Of a stretch of 30,199 nt of DNA, positions 15,249-23,559 are shown in pieces; the stretch's first letter is position 1, and each line of letters opens with the position of its first letter. The stretch is taken from NCBI GenBank assembly GCA_015711895.1, contig JACVJH010000022.1, positions 1 through 30,199 on the forward strand. Direction: 5' to 3'. Below the pieces are notes generated by a model, which did no database searches, was not told the origin of the DNA, and saw only the letters and a list, made by a program, of their open reading frames with translations. The position numbers and the translations under genes were made by a program. The stretch comes from Candidatus Solincola tengchongensis (lineage in GTDB: Bacteria > Actinomycetota > Geothermincolia > Geothermincolales > RBG-13-55-18).

Positions 15249-15896
15249 TCAGGAGATGAGGCCGCGCCGCAGGGCGGTGGCCACGGCCTCGGTGCGGTCC
15301 TTCACCCCCAGCTTCTCGAAGATGTGGGTGATGTGGGTCTTCACCGTCTGGATGCTGATGAAAAGCCTGTCCGAAATCTCCTTGTTGGAGAGCCCGTCCC
15401 CTAGGAGTTGCAGTATCTCCAGCTCCCTCTCGCTCAGGCCATATGTCTCCCGGTTGCTCTGGGCCAGGTAGACGTACTCCTTGAGCAGCTGCGCCTGGGC
15501 CTCGGGGTGCAGAGTGGCGCCCCCCTTGTGTACCTCCTTTATGGCCTTCACCAGTTCCTCCATGCCCGTGTTCTTGAGGAGGTACCCGGTGGCTCCCGCC
15601 TTGACCGCCTCGTAGACGTAACCCTCCTGGTCCAGCATGGTGAGCATGATGACCTTGGTCTCCGGGAGGTCCTTCTTTATCAGCCTGGTCGCCGTGATGC
15701 CGTTCATGCCCGGCATGCTGATGTCCATGAGGACCACTTCGGGTTTGAGGCTTCGAGCCTTGGCCACCGCCTCGTCTCCCCCCGAGGCCTCTCCCACCAC
15801 CTCGATCTCCGGGTTCAAGCGCAAGAGACTCACCAGCCCCTCCCGGACCAGGCGGTGGTCGTCCACCACCAGGACCTTCAAAGGCTCACGAGCCAT
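15249..15896 (-). CDS. NarL/LuxR-family response regulator
   Basis: The product has 215 residues. The receiver domain (about 6-122) has the acidic pair Asp12-Asp13, phosphoacceptor Asp58 in VVLMDISMPG, Thr86 and Lys108. A LuxR-type helix-turn-helix lies at about 153-200 (LSERELEILQLLGDGLSNKEISDRLFISIQTVKTHITHIFEKLGV). Phosphorylation should promote dimerisation and DNA binding. It is the obvious partner of the kinase encoded immediately upstream: the kinase stop (15901-15899) is 2 bases from ATG 15896, with GGAGG 7 bases before that ATG, so the two are cotranscribed and translationally coupled. A TTG at 15902 overlapping the kinase stop is an alternative start. Targets cannot be read from the sequence. 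Confidence 0.95.
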   Translation of the reverse strand: MAREPLKVLVVDDHRLVREGLVSLLRLNPEIEVVGEASGGDEAVAKARSLKPEVVLMDISMPGMNGITATRLIKKDLPETKVIMLTMLDQEGYVYEAVKAGATGYLLKNTGMEELVKAIKEVHKGGATLHPEAQAQLLKEYVYLAQSNRETYGLSERELEILQLLGDGLSNKEISDRLFISIQTVKTHITHIFEKLGVKDRTEAVATALRRGLIS

Positions 15897-15898
15897 CC

Positions 15899-17542
15899 TC
15901 AACCCTCCTTGCTCACCGCGTAGAGGGGGAACCTGGCCTCGACGAGTGTTCCCTCCCCCGGCGCGCTCTTCACCCTCAGCCTACCCCCCAGCGACTCGGC
16001 CCTTTCCCGCATCCCCGCCAGCCCGAATCCCCGCGATTGCCTCCTCTGAGAGGGCGGGAACTCGAAGCCCACGCCGTCGTCCTCCACCCGGAGCACCAAC
16101 TCCTCTCCCTCGCTGCTCAGTTCCACCTCCGCCCGGCGGCACCGGGAATGCTTGACCACGTTGTGCAGGGCTTCCTGGCATATGCGGTAAAGGGCCGTCT
16201 CCGCCTCCGGGGTGAGCTGGGGCACTTCTCCTTCCTTCAGTTCAATCTTCAACTCCCAGGGGGCTTCCTCCTGCACGCGGCGGATGTACTTCTGCAGGGC
16301 GGGCACAAGCCCCATGTCGTCCAGCATGGTGGGGCGCAGCCCTGCGATTATACGGCGCATCTCGTCGATGCCCTGGTTGATTATCTCCTGCGACTCGCGC
16401 AGGGCGCGGCGGGCCCCTTGCGGGTCGCTCTCCAGGCGCGCCTCCCCGAACTGCACCCGGAAAACCGCGCTTACCAGGTTCTGGATGACACCGTCGTGCA
16501 GCTCCATGGCTACCCTCCTCCGCTCGTCCTCCTGGGCGTTGATCACCCGCTGCAGGAGCTGGCGGTGTATTTCCTCGTCGTAGCGCAGTTCCTCGTAGAG
16601 GCGGGCGTTCTCGATGGCCAGAGCCGCCTGGTTGCCCACGGCGGCCAGTAGCTCGACCTCCTGGGGGCTCAGCTCCATTTCCTTCACCCTGCCCAGGAAG
16701 ATCACCCCGATGAACCTTCCCTTCGCCCTCAAGGGCAGAAGGTAAAGGGAGCGCAGCCCGGCAAGGACCCCGGCCACCTCATCTCCGGAGAGGACGGAAG
16801 CGGGCAGAGGCTGGACGCCGGAATCGTACGCGCCCTCCTGTTCGGTCCATTCCCGAAGCCGCTCATAGGGGATGTGGAACTTGTTCCGCTCCCTCTCCCC
16901 CAGCGGCAAGCGGGAACACACGGAAGCGGGGTAGAAGCGCCTGCCGGCGGCATCCAGGAGGGTGATGGCGCAGACGTCCAGTTCGAAGAGATGGCGTAGT
17001 TTCTCCCCGATGGTCTCCAGGACCTCCTCCAGCTCCAGGGTGGAGATGAGCTTCTCGGTTATGTCCCGCAGGGTGGAGAGCTGCAGCCGGCGTATCCGCT
17101 CCTGCCTGGCCTGCTCCTCCAGGCCTCTGTCCTTCACGGAGAGGGCGCGGGAGACGTGCGCCTTGAGCTCTCCGAGATCGAAGGGCTTGGCCACGTACTC
17201 CACAGCACCGCCGCCCAAGCCTTTCAGGCGGTCCATGTCCGTGTCCCTGGCGGTGACCACGATGACCGGGATGTCCGAGGTCTCCGGGTCCTTCTTCAGG
17301 CGCTTCAGGACCTCGAAACCGTCCATTTTGGGCATCATGATGTCCAGGAGGATGCAGTCCGGCTTCTTCTCCTCCACCTCCCGCAGGGCCTCCAAGCCGT
17401 CGTGGGCCACACGGACCCTGTGGCCCTCGAACTCCAGGTTCATGGCCATGATCCGGGCCACCTCCGGCTCGTCATCCACCACCAGGATGTCCGCGCCGGA
17501 TCCCATTTCTCCTTCGCCCCGGGGCTGATGCACGCCGCTCAC
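15899..17542 (-). CDS. Hybrid histidine kinase: receiver, GAF, HisKA_3, HATPase (NarX/DegS-like)
   Basis: The product has 547 residues from GTG 17542. It has an N-terminal receiver domain (about 17-135; phosphoacceptor Asp67 in CILLDIMMPKMDG, Thr97, Lys119). A coiled linker and a GAF sensor domain (about 165-315) follow. The HisKA_3 dimerisation domain has His349 in RRRVAMELHDGVIQNL, and the ATPase domain shows EALHNVVKHS (Asn461), DDGVGF (488-493) and GFGLAGM (505-511). There is no membrane segment, so sensing is cytoplasmic. The kinase should phosphorylate the NarL-type regulator encoded directly downstream; the N-terminal receiver lets another kinase tune it. GTG 17542 has GAGGT 7 bases upstream. 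ATG 17506 (AAGGAG only 2 bases away) is a close alternative that still leaves an intact receiver. Confidence 0.94.
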   Translation of the reverse strand: MSGVHQPRGEGEMGSGADILVVDDEPEVARIMAMNLEFEGHRVRVAHDGLEALREVEEKKPDCILLDIMMPKMDGFEVLKRLKKDPETSDIPVIVVTARDTDMDRLKGLGGGAVEYVAKPFDLGELKAHVSRALSVKDRGLEEQARQERIRRLQLSTLRDITEKLISTLELEEVLETIGEKLRHLFELDVCAITLLDAAGRRFYPASVCSRLPLGERERNKFHIPYERLREWTEQEGAYDSGVQPLPASVLSGDEVAGVLAGLRSLYLLPLRAKGRFIGVIFLGRVKEMELSPQEVELLAAVGNQAALAIENARLYEELRYDEEIHRQLLQRVINAQEDERRRVAMELHDGVIQNLVSAVFRVQFGEARLESDPQGARRALRESQEIINQGIDEMRRIIAGLRPTMLDDMGLVPALQKYIRRVQEEAPWELKIELKEGEVPQLTPEAETALYRICQEALHNVVKHSRCRRAEVELSSEGEELVLRVEDDGVGFEFPPSQRRQSRGFGLAGMRERAESLGGRLRVKSAPGEGTLVEARFPLYAVSKEG

Positions 17543-18422
17543 CCCGTTGACCTCGCCGCACTCCTGGAGTTCCCGGAGGCCCGGCTTCTTCCCCTCGTCA
17601 ACTTCCCCCGTTCCTTATTTTCCATGATTCCATTGCCCAGCGCCTTAACCCTAAAAACCTTCACCCCAACCGCTCCTTGCCAACCCCTCCCAACTCCCCG
17701 ACATGGGCATGGGCGGGCCTAAACACGGCTTCCGCCAAACCGGTGAAGCGCGTCCGCCGGTTTGCTCCCGTCACTATGGCCTCGACGCCTTCACACCTAT
17801 TCAAAGTCGGCCTGAGCCGCCCTTATCTTGACTTTTCCTTCGAGAGGCGCGTCTTTTATCCTCATCTACACGCCCCTCACCTTCCCCGCCGTCCCGCATG
17901 AGGGAGGCGAACGCGGCGCATGTGTGCCACATTGCGAACTTCTCGCGAAGAACACGGTAAATACGGCAGGATATGGTAATTGGAGCCCTGGACCGAGAAT
18001 TCCCGATCCCGGTGCAGCATCCGGCGACTTCTACGGTTGCATATCTCTCGGGCTTGGATCCTGCCCTCCACCCGGACGTGTACGAAATGAGGCGGGATTC
18101 GTGCTCCCATCGACCGGGGATCGGTATGCACCGGACTCGCGAGAACCTCGAGAATGCATACGCTCACCCGGCTCGGTGCCATGCGCTTATCCCTGCGTGC
18201 ACGGAAACGGGAAACGGAAGGACAAGGCTTTCCGTGTCCACGGGAGCTGGCGAGGTAGCCACCGGTGCAGGCCCCGAAAAGGAAGGCCGGCTGTCCATCA
18301 ACATGACCCGCCCTTGAGCGTCTTCACAAGCCCAGAGGGAGGGACCGCTGTGATCCCGTGGTCTGCCCCATGGGGACGAGCAGCAAAGGAGAAGTCAAGG
18401 GAGGGGCGGCAGCTGGTCGGGT
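17543..18422. other. 880-base region without a convincing gene
   Basis: Unusually long for this gene-dense window. Frames of up to about 115-200 codons exist but are Arg/Pro/His-rich and lack good ribosome-binding sites. Visible elements are an inverted repeat CAAACCGG/CCGGTTTG (17736-17764, 13-base loop) and a short perfect dyad ATGTG-TGC-CACAT (17920-17932). No tRNA-like fold or transposase trace was seen. Confidence 0.55.
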
Positions 18423-19172
18423 TCAGCTCATGCCCGCCTTCCCGAGGTGCTCGGTGATGGGGATCACCCGGCCGTCGCTCCATCTCACCCGGATCTTCCC
18501 CTCCTCCACCAGACGGAGGAACACCTCCACCACCCGCGGGTCGAACTGCCTCCCGGCTCCCCTCCTCAGCTCAGCAAGGGCTTCCTCCAGGGGGAGGGCC
18601 TTGCGGTAGGGACGGTCGGAGGTCATGGACTCGAAGGCGTCGGCCACGGCGATGATGCGGGAACCCAAAGGGATCTCTTCCCCCTTCAGCCCGTCCGGAT
18701 ACCCCGTGCCGTCGTACCTCTCGTGATGGTGGTAGACCAGGGGCATCACCGGTTCGAGCAGCTTCACCGACTGCAGTATGCGTGTGCCTATGAAGGGGTG
18801 GTATTCCATCTCCCTCCGCTCGTCCTCGGTGAGCAGGCCGGGCTTTTTCAGTATCTTCTCCCGGATACCGATCTTGCCCACGTCGTGCAGGATGGAGGCG
18901 TGACGGATGACGTCCACCTCCTCGGGGGAGAGCCCCATCCCCTCCGCCAGGGCCACCGAGTATTCCATGACCCGGTTGGAATGGCCGTGGGTATAGGCAT
19001 CCCGGGCGTCGATGGCGTTGGCCAGGGCGGTTATCACCTCGATGTATATCTCCTCAAGGCTCTCGAAGAGGCGGGCGTTCTCGATGGCGATGGCCGCCTG
19101 GCTGGCCAGGCTGGTGAAGAGGTTTATCTCGTGGGGAGTGAAATTGCGCGGTTCCTCGGTATAGAGGTTCAA
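18423..19172 (-). CDS. HD-GYP domain c-di-GMP phosphodiesterase, 3' part of a frameshifted gene
   Basis: The frame begins inside a GAF domain (NLYTEEPRNFTPHEINLFTSLASQAAIAIENARLFE) and continues into a complete HD-GYP domain. His64, the pair His96-Asp97 in SILHDVGKIG, His125, His149-His150-Glu151 followed by RYDGTGYPDG, and Asp178 form the binuclear metal site. HD-GYP enzymes hydrolyse cyclic di-GMP. The listed TTG at 19172 has no ribosome-binding site and lies in the middle of the GAF fold. The reading frame extends upstream without a better start, to GSLLSGPLSLKDRVIGV, which is plainly the missing continuation of the next feature. It is therefore best read as the C-terminal fragment of one GAF-GAF-HD-GYP protein, expressed separately only if internal initiation occurs. 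Confidence 0.85.
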   Translation of the reverse strand: MNLYTEEPRNFTPHEINLFTSLASQAAIAIENARLFESLEEIYIEVITALANAIDARDAYTHGHSNRVMEYSVALAEGMGLSPEEVDVIRHASILHDVGKIGIREKILKKPGLLTEDERREMEYHPFIGTRILQSVKLLEPVMPLVYHHHERYDGTGYPDGLKGEEIPLGSRIIAVADAFESMTSDRPYRKALPLEEALAELRRGAGRQFDPRVVEVFLRLVEEGKIRVRWSDGRVIPITEHLGKAGMS

Positions 19173-19192
19173 GACCCCTATGACCCGGTCCT

Positions 19193-20632
19193 TCAGGCTG
19201 AGGGGCCCGGAAAGCAGGGAGCCGGATAGGCGTGGAGGGAGTCGGTCCTTATGTCCCGCACCGCGATCGGCCTTCCCTCCTGGATGACCCTTCCGGCCAC
19301 GCTCTCCCCCACTTTGATGGAACCCTTGCTCAGGTAATCCTCGGAAAGGCCGTGCGCGGCGGCCACGACCAGCTCCTGGCTCTCCTCGTCCAAGAGCATG
19401 ATGGAGCTGGTCTTGGCGTTCAGTAGCACCAGGCTCATCTGGACTATCTGCTGCAGGACGGTCTCCAGGTCAATGGCCGAGGTGATGGCTTTATCGATCT
19501 CGAATATGGCATGCAGCTCTCCGATGCGGTTCTGCAGGTCGGCGTAGAGCCGCGAGTTGTGCACCGCCACCGCCGCCTGAACGGAGAGGGCGGACATCAG
19601 GTTGAGGTCGTTGTCGGTGAAACTGTCCTTTAGATGGTTCCCGGCGAAGACCACCCCGTATACCTCATCCCTCCACTTGAGGGGCGAATAGATGGCGGAG
19701 CGAATGCGATGCGTTTCCAGGAACTGCCGGTAACCCCATTCTAAGTCCGTGTCCCTGACCATCATGGGCTCCCGGGACTCTAAAACCCTTCCCACCAGAC
19801 CGTAATCCCGGGGAAGGACGATGGCCGCCTCGCCTGAACTCACCCCCTCCGAGGCCACCACGCACAGGCGCTCCCCCTCGGAGCCCAGCCTGAAGACCAG
19901 CGCAACGTCGGGGTTGATGCTCCGCGAGACGGCCTCACAGAGGTTCTCGTAGACCTTCTCCTCGCTCAGCGTGGAGTCGAAGCGGGTGGCGAAGCCGGAC
20001 AGGGCGGTGAGCTCCACCATCCTCCTGGCCTTCTCCCGGCTCTCACTCTCGGCAAACTCGGACATGAATCCCGTGACGAGGGCGCTAAGGAGGTTGAAAC
20101 CGCAGCGGAAAAGGACCATGCCCGCCGATTCCAGCCCGGACAGGCGGCCGGAGAGCCCCGCGGTTAGCACGAAGAGGAGGCTGCCCAGGACGCCGAAGCC
20201 GATGCCTTCCCGGAGGCCGAACCAGAGGGCCATATTCACCACCGGCAGGGCATAAAGGAAATCGAACTCCGGTATGGGGGCGGAGCGGGTGTAATAGATG
20301 AGGAGGGAGATGAGGAGCATCTCGAAGGGCATCAAGCTCAGGCAGGCCAGGCGAAACCTCTTTTCGGGAACGCGGAAGACGATCTGGTCGACGATCACGT
20401 AAAAGACGCCCATCCCAGCCACCACGGGGATCACGATGGACTGGTCGAATCTCTGTCTGGAGATGAGTAGCTGGACGAGCACGTAGAGATATACGACGAT
20501 GCGGATGATCCTGGTGAAGAGGACGATCTTGCGTTTTAGGTCCAATGCCGCACCCCTCGATGTCCCGTCTTTGTGACCGAGGCCGTCCTGCGTCTGCTCT
20601 GATTTATTCTTGAAAACACCGCTACCGCACAT
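19193..20632 (-). CDS. Membrane-bound GAF-GAF sensor, 5' part of the frameshifted HD-GYP gene
   Basis: The product has 479 residues. About six membrane helices lie in residues 35-200 (for example KIVLFTRIIRIVVYLYVLVQLLI, VIPVVAGMGVFYVIVDQIVF and GFGVLGSLLFVLTAGLSG). GAF domain 1 follows (about 215-365, ending SALSVQAAVAVHNSRLYADLQ). GAF domain 2 begins with IDKAITSAIDLETVLQQIVQMSL and reaches VIQEGRPIAVRDIRTDS. The protein then ends in LHAYPAPCFPGPSA, where the GAF fold should continue; the continuation is in another frame (previous feature). ATG 20632 has GGAGGG directly against it. TTG 20545, with GAGGGG upstream and just before the first helix, is a credible alternative start. Intact, the protein would be a membrane sensor controlling c-di-GMP breakdown. 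Confidence 0.85.
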   Translation of the reverse strand: MCGSGVFKNKSEQTQDGLGHKDGTSRGAALDLKRKIVLFTRIIRIVVYLYVLVQLLISRQRFDQSIVIPVVAGMGVFYVIVDQIVFRVPEKRFRLACLSLMPFEMLLISLLIYYTRSAPIPEFDFLYALPVVNMALWFGLREGIGFGVLGSLLFVLTAGLSGRLSGLESAGMVLFRCGFNLLSALVTGFMSEFAESESREKARRMVELTALSGFATRFDSTLSEEKVYENLCEAVSRSINPDVALVFRLGSEGERLCVVASEGVSSGEAAIVLPRDYGLVGRVLESREPMMVRDTDLEWGYRQFLETHRIRSAIYSPLKWRDEVYGVVFAGNHLKDSFTDNDLNLMSALSVQAAVAVHNSRLYADLQNRIGELHAIFEIDKAITSAIDLETVLQQIVQMSLVLLNAKTSSIMLLDEESQELVVAAAHGLSEDYLSKGSIKVGESVAGRVIQEGRPIAVRDIRTDSLHAYPAPCFPGPSA

Positions 20633-20948
20633 CCCTCCGAAGAGGGATAGCGCGCGTCCCGGGCTCTTGTGGTTCTCATTAATCTTTTACTTTATCGTCT
20701 AAAAGGGCCTTTACCTAAAGGATTTCCTTGAACGGCGATTAACGGCCAGTATGCGGTAGCGATTCGGGGTTCAAAGGCGGAGAGGGGAAAGCCGCAGGCG
20801 CCTCCTGCTCAGGTCGAAGCCCCGAAACACCGCGCGCAAAGAACCCCCGGTTTGCCAGTAAAGCAACGGGTCCACAGAACAGAACCAACATGCCAATAAA
20901 GCAACGGCGCTACGGGTCAGATACATGGAAGATGTGGGAGAGCCCCTT
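20633..20948. other. AT-richer regulatory region upstream of the HD-GYP gene, with repeats
   Basis: It contains nested dyads (AAAGG-G-CCTTT at 20702-20712; CCTTTA-CC-TAAAGG at 20708-20721). Two imperfect direct repeats GCCA(G/A)TAAAGCAACGG lie at 20854-20869 and 20892-20907, and a partial third, GCCAGTA, at 20745. No protein-like frame is present. The AT-rich stretch 20676-20700 probably holds the minus-strand promoter. Confidence 0.55.
20854..20907. repeat. Pair of 16-bp direct repeats, possible regulator sites
   Basis: GCCAGTAAAGCAACGG (20854) and GCCAATAAAGCAACGG (20892) differ at one base and start 38 bases apart. They lie upstream of the minus-strand HD-GYP gene and just past the 3' end of the gpgP-like gene. 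Confidence 0.6.
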
Positions 20949-21860
20949 TCAATCCTCCAGGACGGCCAGCTCCAGGGCCTCGGCCCAACCCTCGTTGAGG
21001 AAGCCCTCGGTGACCACCACGTTAGGGGTAACGGCGATGCGCGGTTCGAGGTGCGGATTGCCCAGAAGGCCGTTTCGGACCAGGAAAAAGACGCCCACCA
21101 CCTCGCTCTGGGCCAGATCGGCCTCCGAATCCCCTACGGCGACGGCCTCCCGGCGCCGGAAACCGCGCCTCCTCATGTCCTCGGCCACCGCCTTCTCCTT
21201 GCTCACACCCTTGGGCACCAGGTGGTAGGCCCTCACCTCGGACACCTCCAGGCCGGGATAGCTCCTGGGGATGACGCCGTTGTCCACCAGCTCCAGCCCC
21301 GGATACCTCTCCTCCAGAACGCCGTTCACCTCCGCCAGGTCCACCAGGCCGCGGAAGATGGGGGTGCAATCACGGTAATTGGACCAGGGGGTGTGAAACT
21401 CCAGCCTTCCCTTATGGGCCTGCAGGAGGAAATCGACGGCCCCGCTGTCCATTATCGCCCTGTATAGGTCCCCGCATGCCCCCTCCAGGCCCCCGGTGTT
21501 GAGGACCACCTCCTCTCCCAGGTCGTACACCAGCTCCACCCCAAGCTCGGCGATGTAGTTACGCAGGCCGAGCAGGCGAGCGTCTTCCCGCAGCTGGCGG
21601 GCGCTCCTCCCGGAGACCGGGACCACGTCCACCCCCCTGCGCAGGGCCTCCACCAGGGCTCGCGCCGGACGGAGGGTGTAACCTCCTCCCAGGTTGCGGA
21701 AGAAACATCCTCCCGGCCCCATCATGGTCCCGTCCAGGTCGGTGTAGACCACCTTTACCCGCCCCATCTTTTCCTTAAGGGACGGCCAACGCGCCTGCGG
21801 CCCGTATTCCCTGAGGGCGCGCTCCAGGAGGCTATCCCCGGGGGATGCGCCTTTCTCCAC
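20949..21860 (-). CDS. gpgP: HAD-superfamily glucosyl-/mannosyl-3-phosphoglycerate phosphatase
   Basis: The product has 303 residues and is of HAD subfamily IIB. Motif I is Asp41 and Asp43 in YTDLDGTMM, motif II is Ser83 in VPVSGRS, motif III is Lys217 in VPKGVSKEKAV, and motif IV is AVGDSEADL (Gly243-Asp244, Asp248). The large cap between motifs II and III fits the mannosyl-3-phosphoglycerate phosphatase family. Because the gene directly upstream encodes a GpgS-type synthase, the expected reaction is glucosyl-3-phosphoglycerate to glucosylglycerate plus phosphate. GTG 21860 follows the synthase stop without a gap, with GGAGG and GAGGG upstream, so translation is coupled. ATG 21767 (AAGGAAAAG before it) would remove a 31-residue helical extension and is the alternative start. 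The symbol rests on context more than on specificity residues. Confidence 0.85.
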   Translation of the reverse strand: MEKGASPGDSLLERALREYGPQARWPSLKEKMGRVKVVYTDLDGTMMGPGGCFFRNLGGGYTLRPARALVEALRRGVDVVPVSGRSARQLREDARLLGLRNYIAELGVELVYDLGEEVVLNTGGLEGACGDLYRAIMDSGAVDFLLQAHKGRLEFHTPWSNYRDCTPIFRGLVDLAEVNGVLEERYPGLELVDNGVIPRSYPGLEVSEVRAYHLVPKGVSKEKAVAEDMRRRGFRRREAVAVGDSEADLAQSEVVGVFFLVRNGLLGNPHLEPRIAVTPNVVVTEGFLNEGWAEALELAVLED

Positions 21861-22850
21861 CTACCCTCGACCTCCGAACAGGGCCCGGTATTCCTCGAGC
21901 TGGCCGATGGGGGGCCTCTCCTCCACCGGCAGCCGCCTGCTGTCCAGGATGTATTCCCCGTTCCGGTAATCCACCTGAGTTATCTCCGTCCGGAAACCTT
22001 CCGAAAAGGTGAGCCTTCCCTCCTCCTGCAGGCGTACCAGCACCGCCTGCATGACCTGGAAGGCCATCCTTCCCAGAGCCGGCAAAGTCTGGTTGCGGTG
22101 CTGCCTCTCCTCCAGGTCCACTTGGGCGATGACCCCCATGCCGTAGCGGGAATAGATGTCGATGAGCATGCCTATCTCCACCCCATAACCGGAGAAGAAG
22201 GGGATGCTCTCCAGAAGGGACCTCTTACCTCCGTATTCGCCGGAAAGGGGCTGGATGAGGGCGGTGAGCTCGGGGTAGAAGAGGCTTAAAAGCGGGCGGG
22301 CCACCAGTTCGGTCACTCTTCCCCCGCCGGTGGGAAGAAGCCTGTGTTCCGCCCGGAAGGGGCGCTGGTAGAACCCCTTGACGAAAAGTATATCCTCCCT
22401 GGTCAGCAGGGGCCCCAGGATGCCGTAGACGAAGCGGGGATGGAAGTTGCGGATGTCGGAGTCCATCCAGATGATGATGTCCCCGCGCAGGCAGTACATG
22501 CTCCTCCAGAGGGCGTCTCCCTTGCCCTGGGGGTAATATAAGCCGGGAAGGATCTCCTCCTGCCGGTAGACCTCCGCCCCCATCTCGCGGGCCAGCTCCG
22601 GGGTGCCGTCCCTGCTCCCCCCGTCCACAACACAGAGCTGGTCTACCAGGGGGACGCGGGTCATGAGCTCCTCGACGATGGTCTCCAGTATGGGGCCTAT
22701 GGTTGAGGCCTCGTTCAGGCTGGGAAGGCACACGCTCACCGTCTTTTCCGCCCGGCGTTTGTGCTCCATCAGTCGATCCAGGTCCTCGAACTGGCAGTGG
22801 TGGAAGGTGTTCCCCTCGGACCACGCGCAGGTCTCCAGCCTCCTTCCCAT
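21861..22850 (-). CDS. gpgS: Glucosyl-3-phosphoglycerate synthase (GT81 family)
   Basis: The product has 329 residues and a GT-A fold. TFHHCQFEDLD (15-25) and VSVCLPSLNEASTIG (38-52) are the family opening. VVDGGSRDGT lies at 74-83 and GKGDALW at 109-115. The metal-binding triad DSD is at 130-132 (WMDSDIRNF). KGFYQRPF, RVTELVARPLL (178-188), SGYGVEIG (220-227) and His251 complete the active site known from mycobacterial GpgS. It transfers glucose from an NDP-glucose (UDP- or GDP-glucose) to 3-phosphoglycerate. The product goes to the phosphatase encoded immediately downstream to give glucosylglycerate, a compatible solute or a primer of methylglucose lipopolysaccharides. No methylglucose-polymer genes are in view, which favours the solute role. 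AAGGGGGT lies 8 bases upstream of the ATG. The gene may be cotranscribed with iorAB upstream. Confidence 0.94.
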   Translation of the reverse strand: MGRRLETCAWSEGNTFHHCQFEDLDRLMEHKRRAEKTVSVCLPSLNEASTIGPILETIVEELMTRVPLVDQLCVVDGGSRDGTPELAREMGAEVYRQEEILPGLYYPQGKGDALWRSMYCLRGDIIIWMDSDIRNFHPRFVYGILGPLLTREDILFVKGFYQRPFRAEHRLLPTGGGRVTELVARPLLSLFYPELTALIQPLSGEYGGKRSLLESIPFFSGYGVEIGMLIDIYSRYGMGVIAQVDLEERQHRNQTLPALGRMAFQVMQAVLVRLQEEGRLTFSEGFRTEITQVDYRNGEYILDSRRLPVEERPPIGQLEEYRALFGGRG

Positions 22851-22971
22851 GCCCTACCCCCTTGAGTCCTCTCACCGGAAAACCCGAGGCGAACGGCTGC
22901 GCCTCACCCGGACAAGATCCCGCATCCGCTGCCCTCTCCCCATCCTTCCGCCGCCGATTCTCCCAACCCCC

Positions 22972-23559
22972 TCACCTGCCGGACCGTTCTCCGGCGGCCT
23001 TCCTTCCCAGGACGAAGGCCCTTAAGTTGGCCTCCAGCGCTTTTGGGGGGACCCTTTCCCGCAGGGATTCCTCCCAGGCATTATCCGGAAACTCGAGGAA
23101 CGCGGAGAGCGCTCCCAGCATCACCGTGCCCACCGCCCTGGTGCTGCCCGCTTCCGTGGCCAGGTCGCGGGCCCGGAGCACCACGCAGTTTCCCGCCGCC
23201 TCCCGGAGGAGCTCCAGGGACTCCTCGGGATACGCGGCATCGCCCCTCAACACGGGAAGGGGATCGAGGCGGTATTCGTTGACCAGTACCGTCCCGCCGG
23301 GGCGGAGGTATTCGAGGAAGCGGAGCCCCTCCAGGAGTTCGTAGGCCAGCAGGAAATCCGCACGCCCCCGGGGGATGAGGGGGGAATACACCTCCCTCTC
23401 CCAGCGAACCATGCACACCACGCTACCGCCTCTCTGGGCCATCCCGTGCACCTCGGAGGTCTTGACGCTATATCCCGCGCGCATGGCCGTCTCGGCCAGG
23501 ATGCGAGCCGAGAGCACGTTTCCCTGTCCCCCCACCCCGGCCAGTATCACGTCAGTCAA
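22972..23559 (-). CDS. iorB: Indolepyruvate:ferredoxin oxidoreductase, beta (gamma-domain) subunit
   Basis: The product has 195 residues from TTG 23559, which overlaps the iorA stop by 8 bases, with GGAGG 9 bases upstream. The opening MTDVILAGVGGQGNVLSARILAE is the hallmark of the 2-oxoacid oxidoreductase gamma domain. TSEVHGMAQRGGSVVC and ADFLLAYELLEGLRFLEYLRPGG follow as usual. Together with IorA it oxidatively decarboxylates aryl-pyruvates (indolepyruvate, phenylpyruvate, hydroxyphenylpyruvate) to aryl-acetyl-CoA while reducing ferredoxin, or runs in reverse. The longer frame to 23664 only adds residues read out of the iorA ferredoxin domain. No oddities were seen in the conserved positions. 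Confidence 0.94.
   Translation of the reverse strand: MTDVILAGVGGQGNVLSARILAETAMRAGYSVKTSEVHGMAQRGGSVVCMVRWEREVYSPLIPRGRADFLLAYELLEGLRFLEYLRPGGTVLVNEYRLDPLPVLRGDAAYPEESLELLREAAGNCVVLRARDLATEAGSTRAVGTVMLGALSAFLEFPDNAWEESLRERVPPKALEANLRAFVLGRKAAGERSGR

Noticed and set aside
17973..18317. 114-codon plus-strand frame in the 880-base gap
   Set aside because: No ribosome-binding site, irregular composition, no hydrophobic or domain pattern. Kept only as part of the gap description.
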